A stretch of DNA of 64,000 nucleotides from Thiolinea disciformis DSM 14473 (GTDB taxonomy: Bacteria > Pseudomonadota > Gammaproteobacteria > Thiotrichales > Thiotrichaceae). Position 1 is the first letter of the stretch; each line of letters begins with the position of its first letter. The notes under the pieces are model-generated. The model saw nothing but the letters and a program-made list of their open reading frames with translations. It made no database searches and had not been told where the DNA came from. Below, in pieces: positions 27,266 to 35,526 of the stretch. The stretch is taken from contig NZ_AQVE01000004.1 in assembly GCF_000371925.1 (NCBI RefSeq), positions 1 to 64,000 on the forward strand, written 5' to 3'. The position numbers and the translations under genes were made by a program.

Positions 27266-28335
27266 GGATGAGGCTCAGGGGTTTGAAGTACAGCCAGCAA
27301 TTGTTCGGTGATCTCCTTTGCAGAGGCCATTAAATCGACTGTGACAAAGCGAATCCAATGACCTTGGAGCTCAATATATTCATCTCGTATTTTGCCATAG
27401 GAGGGATAAAGCAACATAGCATTAGCATGGTCTGCGAGTGGATCTGGTTGGCCTGTTTGCGATTTTAAATAAGCATAAATTTGGTAAATATGCTTCTCGC
27501 TCAAAGTTTCGCGCCATTGATTAGCTTTCAGAATCTGGGTGAATTTGGTATCAATAATCCAGCGCTGTTGTTGGGCACGGTGTTCCAACATTATATCACT
27601 TTGCATCTGTGGCAAGATCGCAGTAATCCCCGCACTTTTTTGGCTGATTGGCCAGTTTAAACGTGCTTGGGTACTGACTTTCCAGCCCTGCGGAGTCAGT
27701 TTGGTACGATAAAATCCTGCCACCGCTTTCTCGTATAAATAACGGATTTTGCTTAAGTCACGTTCAGGGCGGACAAGGCTCTGTTTACCGGTTTCTTCGT
27801 TCGGGATCATGAAACTAAATAGTAGATGTGCGATTTCTGTCAGTTGCTGATCAGTCTTTTGGTGAACGGCAAAGTGTAGGGCACGAATCGTCGTTTCCTC
27901 TGGTTTTTCTGCGCTAACCCCTAAACGTCTTAATAGCTGAGCCTCATATTGGCAGCGTTGACGCAGCGCAGCTTGACTGACTAGGCGAGAGGCGGTCTCT
28001 AAGGCCGCCAGCCAATACGCATTAAGCGGGTTATCAACGGTTAATTCTTGGTAATGACAGGCGACTTGCCCACGCAGTAATAATTGTTGCGATGCTGTTT
28101 TTAGCGTATCAATGCGCCCACGTACCCGCGTTTCAATCCTAGACTGGGCTTGATAAGCGAGACCCAGCGGGCGTCTTAAACGCTGTTCCAGTAGGTGTAG
28201 GAATAATTCCGTGACTAAATCGGGGATTATTTCTGGGTTGTTTTCAATACTGCTGTCATCTTGTTCCAATAGAGGACTTAATTCAGCAGCATAGAGCATT
28301 AAGAGCCATAAATTTCTTATTGGAATAGTATTCAT
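27262..28335 (-). CDS. mcrC: McrC-family restriction endonuclease subunit
   Basis: 357 residues. N-terminal IPIRNLWLLMLYAAEL is characteristic of McrC, and the C-terminal half holds a PD-(D/E)xK-type nuclease core, visible as an Asp in QSDIMLEHR followed by WIIDTKF (about 265-285). McrC is the nuclease partner activated by the McrB GTPase motor and cuts DNA carrying modified cytosine. It directly abuts mcrB (0 bases between stop and start). Which modification is recognised cannot be inferred. Confidence 0.9.
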   Translation of the reverse strand: MNTIPIRNLWLLMLYAAELSPLLEQDDSSIENNPEIIPDLVTELFLHLLEQRLRRPLGLAYQAQSRIETRVRGRIDTLKTASQQLLLRGQVACHYQELTVDNPLNAYWLAALETASRLVSQAALRQRCQYEAQLLRRLGVSAEKPEETTIRALHFAVHQKTDQQLTEIAHLLFSFMIPNEETGKQSLVRPERDLSKIRYLYEKAVAGFYRTKLTPQGWKVSTQARLNWPISQKSAGITAILPQMQSDIMLEHRAQQQRWIIDTKFTQILKANQWRETLSEKHIYQIYAYLKSQTGQPDPLADHANAMLLYPSYGKIRDEYIELQGHWIRFVTVDLMASAKEITEQLLAVLQTPEPHP

Positions 28336-30102
28336 TTAATCTTCCAATAATTTTTTCCGAGCCTGTTGGATTTTATCAGGTTTATCAAACCAATATTCCT
28401 GTAATAGCGGTAATATCTCAGTTTCCACAATATCCTTAAACCAGCACTTTACGTCCTCGATTTTATAGTCAGGGCGCGGCGTGAAATAGCTATGCCCAAT
28501 TTGAAAAGCACTCCCTAAGCTTTTATCTTGAGCAAGGGTTTGATTCAGCGCATCAATACCTTGCTCAATGTAATCAACCATTGTCTCAGTAAAATCTAGT
28601 TTAATTAAGTAGTTACGCCACGTTTGATTAAATTGAGGCTGTAAATCAATAAAAGCAAAACGGCGACGTAAGGCCAAATCCATTAAAGCTAAAGAGCGAT
28701 CTGCCAGATTCATGGTTCCAATAATATACAAATTGGGTGGTAAATAAATTTTCTCATTATTTGTTTTACGGTAACTTAACTCTAAGGCTTCTTGAGGACT
28801 ACGCTTATCTGCTTCTAATAAGGTGAGTAAGTCACCAAATAAATGCGCTGGATTGCCACGGTTGATTTCTTCAATAATTAATACATAATTATGCTCGGGG
28901 TCGGCTTGTGCAGCATGGGTAATAGTCAGCAGTGGGCCATCCACTAAGCTTAATTTACCATCGCTATCAGGGCGCCAGCCACGCACAAAATCCTCATAAG
29001 ATAAATTAGGATGAAATTGTAGTATTTTTAAGTGGGCTTGGGATTTTGATCCAATCAGTGCAAAACCTAAGCGTTTAGCAAGCCATGTTTTTCCTGTACC
29101 TGGTGCTCCTTGCAGAACAAGGTTTTTCTTTTCTAGTAAACGCTGGAGAATTTTTTCTAATTGATTTTTTGGCAAAAAGCAGCCATCTGCTATAATTGAA
29201 TCCAAAGTGTAACGCTCAATGGATGCTTCTAAGCCAGTTTTTACTTCTAAACTTGTTATATTTTTGAGATTCTCATTTGCTAAATAAGATTGTTCTAAAG
29301 TTTTATCTTGCCTCTCCCAAGCACTGTAAGATAGCTCAGTAAAGGAGTGCACTACAGCATTTTCTGAGGAGAAGTAATAGTTAATTTTCTTCTGGAGTTT
29401 TAAATAATTTTCGCCACTGATGCGCTTGTGCAAATTATCTAATTGAATCGAAAGACCTAATTGCTCTTGAATATAGGAACGTGAATTACTATCCAAGCTC
29501 GGATAAAAATCAGCGTTAAGCCAGTATAGGCCAATTGTAATACTCCAGCCTGCTGAGTAGATTTGTGTAGCTTGATTATAAGCAGTTATAAACGCTTGCT
29601 GTTGTTCAATCGAATCTTGTTGTTCAGTAAGCTTAATAGCCTGATCGAATAAATCCCATAGTGCATCAATATCGCCCACTTTACGGTGTATGGCGTAACC
29701 AAAGAGCCAAGACTTCTGATTATTCAAAATTGGCACACCATCATAATGTTCTGGAACAGTTATACTAACCCCTAAGAATTTTGCCAATTCACCCGCAATA
29801 AACTTTCGATTGGTTAGGCTAATACCGCGATTGAATGTGCCCATCACTGTAAAAGGGCAAATATCCTGTAACGGACCACGACTGCCATCAAGAAATTGAT
29901 CCTGTAGTTTAGTTATAGGGGTTCGTTCAGTAAGTGAGTGTAAAAAAGCGATTAAAGACTCACGATTGTGGTAATGATTTAATAGAGCTTTGGCAATAGC
30001 TTTATAAAAGTTTACCCAGCTAAATAGCTCGTTAACTGAATTATTTTCCGAAATTGCATCTCGTTTATAATTGCTTTTGATAAACTGCTCATCTTCAGAC
30101 AT
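28336..30102 (-). CDS. mcrB: McrB-family AAA+ GTPase of a modification-dependent restriction system
   Basis: 588 residues from the ATG at 30102; a GTG nine bases upstream is also open and neither has a good ribosome-binding site. The N-terminal region (about 1-230) has DICPFTVMGTFNRGISLTNR and GVPILNNQKSWLFGY, as seen in one branch of McrB-type proteins, rather than the DNA-binding domain of E. coli McrB. The AAA+ part has Walker A GAPGTGKTW (about 334-342), Walker B YVLIIEEINRG and the McrB signature IGTMNLADRSLALMDLALRR. It should translocate DNA and activate McrC. Base composition is more AT-rich than the metabolic genes around it. Confidence 0.9.
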   Translation of the reverse strand: MSEDEQFIKSNYKRDAISENNSVNELFSWVNFYKAIAKALLNHYHNRESLIAFLHSLTERTPITKLQDQFLDGSRGPLQDICPFTVMGTFNRGISLTNRKFIAGELAKFLGVSITVPEHYDGVPILNNQKSWLFGYAIHRKVGDIDALWDLFDQAIKLTEQQDSIEQQQAFITAYNQATQIYSAGWSITIGLYWLNADFYPSLDSNSRSYIQEQLGLSIQLDNLHKRISGENYLKLQKKINYYFSSENAVVHSFTELSYSAWERQDKTLEQSYLANENLKNITSLEVKTGLEASIERYTLDSIIADGCFLPKNQLEKILQRLLEKKNLVLQGAPGTGKTWLAKRLGFALIGSKSQAHLKILQFHPNLSYEDFVRGWRPDSDGKLSLVDGPLLTITHAAQADPEHNYVLIIEEINRGNPAHLFGDLLTLLEADKRSPQEALELSYRKTNNEKIYLPPNLYIIGTMNLADRSLALMDLALRRRFAFIDLQPQFNQTWRNYLIKLDFTETMVDYIEQGIDALNQTLAQDKSLGSAFQIGHSYFTPRPDYKIEDVKCWFKDIVETEILPLLQEYWFDKPDKIQQARKKLLED

Positions 30103-30216
30103 GCTAAGCACTCATTCTAAATGGGGGAGTCGCTAAGCCTAGCGTAAGGGCAGGGTAATGTTAAGGGATAGCGTGCCGCTGATTGGATGCAGCACGCTTG
30201 AACAGTCTATCGCTGC

Positions 30217-31497
30217 TTATTTCATGCGATTCCGAATGCTTTGCACATCACGCCCCGTGAGATTGGCTAACACACGTGCTTCTCTTTCTTGACGTTGGGG
30301 TAGCAAAGTTTTGAAATAACGTTCTGCTGCAGGACAAGTCGCATTGCCTTTAAAGGTATGGCGAATGATATAACGACCTTGGAAATTTTCTTGATTACCG
30401 GTTGCTTGAAACATTAAATCCTCAGGAAAGTTATTACGATCATAACGTACATGTAAGCGCGTAATATAAACATCTTGTGCACCACCTGAAGTATTAGGAT
30501 TAGCGTTGGCCCAAGTAACCCCTAATTCTTTTAATTGCGTGGGAGTTAAAGGATCGGCTGCACAAGGATCACACCAATTCATATTCCACGCATATTCTAA
30601 AAATACGGCTTTGCCACGCTCATTATCGACAGAGCGGCGAAACATATCACGATAGAAATTGGCAAATTCCTTAGGGTTTTTAATATAAGCCGGAATATCA
30701 AAATCGCTAGGTAGTTTAACCGTGCGATAGTTAGTGGTTTCTACACGACCTTTTCGTGTTAAAGCATAGACAAATAACTCTTGTTTGCCTTGTGCATTGA
30801 CAGTGCCTAAGCGAATCGGCAGCATAAACTTTTTGTGATTATAAGTAATGCGAATGGGGCGAAGTTTGGTATAGCCAGATTTATCAAACTCTTTCAGGTT
30901 GACCTTTGCGACAAAAAATTTCATGTCTTGCTTCAAATAGCTCCCTACAACGGGTTCAGCACCTTTGGGGAGTTTATACCCTTGCTCCGTCAACCAAGTA
31001 ATTAAACCACCACTTTCTTTAGCAGAAAGTAATAAAATATCATATTCCGCAACTTTATATTGTGCCTCAATCTTAACACCTAATTCGGCTGCTCGTTGTC
31101 TCATGGGCGCTGGTCGAGGTGCTGCTGCTGAGGCCATCGGGCGCATAGGCCTTGGAAATACACGTGGTTGACAGGGATCGGAATCAAAATACTCCACTAA
31201 ACGCGGCGCAGAATAAGCGTCTAATTGTTGCATAGTGGCATTATTCACTACGCTAATTTGCTGACGTTGAATAACACTAGGAACCGGCACAACCATGGCA
31301 AAATCTTTTGCCGCCCCTTTATAATCACTCGCCATAGTAACACTATTCGTATCTCCATCACGTACATAAGCCACTTGTGATGATTCATTAAACAAACCTG
31401 TATCGGCTTTTGCCACATAAAAGCCACAAAAGGCGCTGGCTTGTGTGGACATTCCTATTAATAGTAAAGCGGCAAGCTTGATGAAGATTTTTTTCAT
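30217..31497 (-). CDS. DUF2330 domain secreted protein
   Basis: 426 residues with a signal peptide (about 1-22, ending SASA) directly followed by FCGFYVAKADTGLFNESSQV, the DUF2330 start. Later features are DFAMVVPVP and two Cys-containing sites, WCDPCAADPLTPTQL and a late Cys in NATCPAAERYF. A Pro/Ala/Met-rich insert lies at about 110-135. Periplasmic or exported; function unknown. It shares a four-base overlap with the upstream RnfD-like gene, so the two are translationally coupled. An imperfect 10-bp hairpin without a T-run follows at 30170-30198. Confidence 0.85.
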   Translation of the reverse strand: MKKIFIKLAALLLIGMSTQASAFCGFYVAKADTGLFNESSQVAYVRDGDTNSVTMASDYKGAAKDFAMVVPVPSVIQRQQISVVNNATMQQLDAYSAPRLVEYFDSDPCQPRVFPRPMRPMASAAAPRPAPMRQRAAELGVKIEAQYKVAEYDILLLSAKESGGLITWLTEQGYKLPKGAEPVVGSYLKQDMKFFVAKVNLKEFDKSGYTKLRPIRITYNHKKFMLPIRLGTVNAQGKQELFVYALTRKGRVETTNYRTVKLPSDFDIPAYIKNPKEFANFYRDMFRRSVDNERGKAVFLEYAWNMNWCDPCAADPLTPTQLKELGVTWANANPNTSGGAQDVYITRLHVRYDRNNFPEDLMFQATGNQENFQGRYIIRHTFKGNATCPAAERYFKTLLPQRQEREARVLANLTGRDVQSIRNRMK

Positions 31498-32303
31498 TGC
31501 GAACTCCTGATGGGCCAGTGGTAAAGCTCGCCCGATTTATAATAATTAATCAATGGAACAAAGGGTGAAGCGAAGGCTAGGGCGTATAAAAATGCGTTTG
31601 GGATAAACCAAGCAAACTGCAAATAAGCAGCTAACAGGGCAACGCCAGAGCCAAATAAACAACGCCCCGCTAAATGCTTGGGGGTAGTCATTGGATCAGA
31701 GAGCATAAAAAAGGTAAAAATTAGCAGTGCTCCGTTTTGTAGTTGATGAAAGGGTATTTGCCATGGATCACCTAACCATAGCGCACGTAATAAGAGTAAA
31801 GTGCTATAGGTAGCTAAAAATACTAAGCTACTTGCCATACGCTGGAAGCCTAAAATGACTACTAAACCCAATCCAGCTACTAATAAAAAAAGCCATAAGC
31901 CTTGCCCCCATTTCCCCACAGCCACCCAAGCAGAATCACTAAGTAATAAAACGATAACGATGCCAATATTAGAAGGATTGAAAATATGTCGCTCATTCCA
32001 GCGTAAAATAAACTTGCTAGCAATTGCTATAAAAGCAGCAAGCGCTAACCAAATCCAATGATTGGCATATAACAATAAGATTAAGGATAGGCTGGTATTA
32101 AAAGTACTTAAATATTGTTGCGGCAGGCGGTAAAAGGCTAGAAAAGTAGCTTGAACCAAAAACGTTGTTATGAGTATGGCTAGAATTTGTGTCGGGTAAA
32201 AAGGAAATTCTAAGCTAATCCAACCCCATGATAATAAGCTAGTTTGTACGATTAATTGATAATAGCGTGGATCAAAATAAGACAATCGTACTGGAACGTT
32301 CAT
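31494..32303 (-). CDS. RnfD/NqrB-like membrane protein
   Basis: 269 residues with about eight to nine hydrophobic segments. FNPSNIGIV and FTFFMLSDPMTTPKHLAGR resemble the NqrB/RnfD family, whose members carry flavin and a quinone or electron path in the membrane. No other rnf or nqr gene is nearby, so it is not part of a standard complex. Translational coupling with the exported DUF2330 protein suggests a two-part module, perhaps membrane electron transfer feeding an exported domain; this is inference. Confidence 0.8.
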   Translation of the reverse strand: MNVPVRLSYFDPRYYQLIVQTSLLSWGWISLEFPFYPTQILAILITTFLVQATFLAFYRLPQQYLSTFNTSLSLILLLYANHWIWLALAAFIAIASKFILRWNERHIFNPSNIGIVIVLLLSDSAWVAVGKWGQGLWLFLLVAGLGLVVILGFQRMASSLVFLATYSTLLLLRALWLGDPWQIPFHQLQNGALLIFTFFMLSDPMTTPKHLAGRCLFGSGVALLAAYLQFAWFIPNAFLYALAFASPFVPLINYYKSGELYHWPIRSSQ

Positions 32304-32425
32304 AGTAGGGCAGCTTCATTAAGACAATAAGGCATAGTAGCGTAACGTACTCCCTTCTGATAAGGGTGTTTGCAGAATGTGTCTAGCTTAGTTAGTCTCA
32401 AGGTTTTAATCATAAAAGGCTGTCC

Positions 32426-33844
32426 ATGAATCCAATTGTATTGACCAATTATACGGTGAAGTTTAGTAAGTATTACAGCTTGCCAGCTGTGAGCTGGTGG
32501 ATTGAACCTTCACAACATTGGGTCATTTTAGGTGCAAATGGTTCCGGAAAATCAGCGTTAGCTGCCACTTTATATGGCGCAGGCGAGCCTATAGGGGGTA
32601 CTTTGTGCGGTTTGCCAACCAAAGTAGCAGCAGTTTCGTTTGAAATCCAAGCTGCTTTAATTGAAGCCGAATTAAAAAAAGATGATGCCGATATTCTGGA
32701 TGTGATTCCGGAGGGAACACCAGTACGTGAAATGTTGCAATTGCCCGAACAAGACCCAGCTTTACTAGAACGCGTATTAACACTTTTTGACTATCATCGT
32801 TTGTTAGATCAAGGCTTTCGTAAGCTCTCCACAGGTGAAACACGGAAATTATTATTAATTCGTGCCCTTTCTATTAAGCCAGACTTATTGATTTTGGATG
32901 AGCCTTTTGAGGGTTTGGATAAGGAATCTGTCGCAAACTTAAATAACTTACTTACTGAGCTTGCGCCGACCACACAAATAATTATGGTGTTAAATCGTTT
33001 TGATGAAATTCCAGACTTTATCACGCATTACGCCTATATGGAGCAAGATCAATTACGTCATCAAATTGTGAGAGACGATCCGCAAGCTGCGGCGGATATT
33101 CAACGCCTCGTTCATCTGAAAACCAGTGATTTAACCATTCCAGCAGCACCTACCCAGCATCGTCCACCCGCGTTAAATCCTGAGCAGCCGCTAGTGCGTT
33201 TACGGAAAGCATGTATTGCTTATGATGATAAAGTTATTTTTTCTGATTTGGATTGGACGATTGAACGCGGCCAGCATTGGCAGGTGACAGGGCCAAATGG
33301 GGCTGGTAAAACTTGCTTATTAAATTTAATAACAGGTGATCATCCTCAATGTTATACCAATGATATTTTTGTATTTGGTATGCAGCGTGGAAATGGTGAA
33401 AGTATTTGGCAGATTAAACAATATATTGGTTATGTATCTAGTGCGTTACAATGGGATTATCGCGTTAGTATTACGGTGCGTAACACTATTATTTCAGGAT
33501 TTTATGATAGTATTGGGCTTTACCAAAAATATACGGAGCAAGAACGTCAGATTGCAGAGAAATGGTTAGCATTATTAGGCTTAAGTGAACGTGCTAATGA
33601 GTCTTTTAATCAACTGTCCTATGGTGAAAAACGCTTAGTCTTAATTGCTCGCGCGATGGTAAAACACCCTACTTTATTAATTTTAGATGAACCTTGTCTG
33701 GGCTTGGATGATTTAAATCGTCAATTAGTTTTAGCCTTACTTGAACGCATCTGTGTAGGTAGCGAAACCACGGTTTTATATGTGAATCACCATGCCAATG
33801 ATGCTATTAAGGGGATTGAAAATTATCTAGCGTTGGGACGCTAG
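32426..33844 (+). CDS. modF: ModF-like tandem ABC ATPase
   Basis: 472 residues, two ABC ATPase domains in one soluble chain. First domain: Walker A GANGSGKSAL (about 36-45), signature LSTGETRKLL, Walker B LLILDEPFEGLD. Second: Walker A GPNGAGKTCL (about 292-301), LSYGEKRLVLIARAM, LLILDEPCLGLD. Length and layout match E. coli ModF (490 residues), once called a photorepair protein, whose role is unclear. No modABC genes are adjacent and no membrane domain is present. Its 3' end overlaps rtcR by 38 bases, convergently. Confidence 0.85.
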   Translation: MNPIVLTNYTVKFSKYYSLPAVSWWIEPSQHWVILGANGSGKSALAATLYGAGEPIGGTLCGLPTKVAAVSFEIQAALIEAELKKDDADILDVIPEGTPVREMLQLPEQDPALLERVLTLFDYHRLLDQGFRKLSTGETRKLLLIRALSIKPDLLILDEPFEGLDKESVANLNNLLTELAPTTQIIMVLNRFDEIPDFITHYAYMEQDQLRHQIVRDDPQAAADIQRLVHLKTSDLTIPAAPTQHRPPALNPEQPLVRLRKACIAYDDKVIFSDLDWTIERGQHWQVTGPNGAGKTCLLNLITGDHPQCYTNDIFVFGMQRGNGESIWQIKQYIGYVSSALQWDYRVSITVRNTIISGFYDSIGLYQKYTEQERQIAEKWLALLGLSERANESFNQLSYGEKRLVLIARAMVKHPTLLILDEPCLGLDDLNRQLVLALLERICVGSETTVLYVNHHANDAIKGIENYLALGR

Positions 33845-35432
33845 CTTTTTGAATAAACTCAAAGTTCAAGCCATATTTTTGTAAATAAACACGGAGCCGA
33901 TGTGAGTCATTTTGGCTTGCGCGTTGTGTGCGGCTGATATTAAATAAGCAGCGCCCCGCGTCGGCAAGGGAGCGACTTTGGCGACAAATTTTGAGTACCT
34001 GAATCAATTGCATGCGATCAAATAAATCTAAATTTGCTAGAATTTCCTCCGAGCATAAACTTAGTAAAGATTCATCAGTCGTAGATTTTTTAACTTGGAA
34101 GCTGTCCCAATCATAACATAGGCGCTCTATTTCTAATTGTACTAGTTCTTCAGTAATGCGTCCGCCCTTAGCTAAAGTAGCCATACGTGTAATACTGGAG
34201 TTTAGATCGCGGAAATTAGCCCGCCATAAAGCTTTGGGTGAATGAGCGAATTTACTATATTGTGCACGTGCTGCTTGATTGAAACTGACTTTATGGCCGA
34301 TTTTATGCGTGAATTGTTGTAGTTCATAATCGATATTCGGCTCTAAATCTTCTAAACGCTCTTTTAAGCTTGGAAGCTGATAAGTCCATAGATTGATCCG
34401 TGCTAATAAATCTTCGCGGAATTTACCTCGACGAACTTGCTCGAATAAATCACGATTCGTGCCTGCAATGAGTTGGAAGTCACTGTTAACCTCCTTATCA
34501 CTCCCGAAAGGGGTGAATACTTTATCCTCAATGGCGCGTAATAACATGGCCTGTTCATCTAAGCCTAACTCACCAATCTCATCCAAAAACAATAAACCTT
34601 TATCCGCCTCGCGTAATAGGCCTGTGCGTGCCATCACAGCACCGGTAAATGCACCTTTTGTATGACCGAAAAGGGCGGACATGGCATTATCGCCGCGCAA
34701 AGTGGCGCAATTAACTTCAACCAGTCGCCCACTGACTTGACCACGCTGTTTTTTTAAATCAAAAATGCGTTTGGCTAATTGTGATTTTCCGACACCAGTT
34801 GCGCCAGTGAGAAAAATTGGGGCAGCAGATCGAATAGAAACTTGTTCTAATTGCTCAATTAAGTGGTTAAAGGCTTTATTGCGTGTTGCAATACCCCCTT
34901 TTAAATAATTGATACCTTCTTGTGCTTCTTTAGCAAAGCGTGAGGCAATTTGATCATAGCGTGATAAATCTAAATCAATAATTTGGTAAGTACCTTTAAG
35001 GCTACCTTTAGCGGGGGAGGTTTGAATTAATTTTGCGGGAATATAATTGGCTTCAGTCAATAAAAATAAGCAAATTTGCGCTACATGCGTACCCGTCGTG
35101 ATGTGGACATAGTAATTATTTTGCTCAGGGTTAAATTCGTAGCTGCGAGCAAATTGATAAAGTTGATTATAAACCTGTTCAAAATCCCAGGGGTTTTCAT
35201 AGGCAACCAGATAATTATGAATCAAGGCTGTCGGATTTTGGGTACGCATATCTTGCATAACCAGCTCCGCTAATGCTTGTTCTTGTATTTGATGCAACAA
35301 CACAAACTCATTCACCTGAAAATTATCTTGCATCAGCAGGCTGACTGAAGGACGCCAATAATTCCAACGTTTCTTACCTAAGCCTTTTTGATCTAAGCGT
35401 GTGCCAAGAATGCCAATAACGATATTTTTCAT
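33807..35432 (-). CDS. rtcR: RtcR-type CARF/sigma-54 activator
   Basis: 541 residues. N-terminal CARF-like domain (about 1-180; MKNIVIGILGTRLD and YYVHITTGTHVAQICLFLL), a sigma-54 AAA+ domain (about 185-415) with GATGVGKSQL, the sigma-54 contact loop GHTKGAFTGA and GLLFLDEIGEL, and a C-terminal region expected to hold the DNA-binding helices. RtcR normally senses RNA-damage ligands and activates rtcBA (RNA ligase and cyclase) with sigma-54. Neither rtcB nor rtcA is in this window, so it is an orphan here; its targets may be elsewhere. Confidence 0.88.
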   Translation of the reverse strand: MKNIVIGILGTRLDQKGLGKKRWNYWRPSVSLLMQDNFQVNEFVLLHQIQEQALAELVMQDMRTQNPTALIHNYLVAYENPWDFEQVYNQLYQFARSYEFNPEQNNYYVHITTGTHVAQICLFLLTEANYIPAKLIQTSPAKGSLKGTYQIIDLDLSRYDQIASRFAKEAQEGINYLKGGIATRNKAFNHLIEQLEQVSIRSAAPIFLTGATGVGKSQLAKRIFDLKKQRGQVSGRLVEVNCATLRGDNAMSALFGHTKGAFTGAVMARTGLLREADKGLLFLDEIGELGLDEQAMLLRAIEDKVFTPFGSDKEVNSDFQLIAGTNRDLFEQVRRGKFREDLLARINLWTYQLPSLKERLEDLEPNIDYELQQFTHKIGHKVSFNQAARAQYSKFAHSPKALWRANFRDLNSSITRMATLAKGGRITEELVQLEIERLCYDWDSFQVKKSTTDESLLSLCSEEILANLDLFDRMQLIQVLKICRQSRSLADAGRCLFNISRTQRASQNDSHRLRVYLQKYGLNFEFIQKASVPTLDNFQSP

Positions 35433-35526
35433 GTTTTAGTGAGAGCATTGGGTTGTTAATTCTATACGGATACTGACAATCTTTATAAAATCAATCAAGT
35501 CTACTAAAGTCTACAGGGAGCTTATT

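Noticed and set aside
30170-30198. Hairpin after the DUF2330 gene as terminator
   Set aside because: Stem of about ten pairs with a wobble and a nine-base loop, but no T-run follows on the minus strand.
31494-32303. Start of an Rnf or Nqr operon
   Set aside because: Only one D/B-type subunit is present and it is coupled to a DUF2330 gene; no other subunit in the window.
33807-35432. CARF domain as a sign of a CRISPR-linked type III system
   Set aside because: The AAA+ sigma-54 domain identifies RtcR; no cas gene or repeat array lies nearby.
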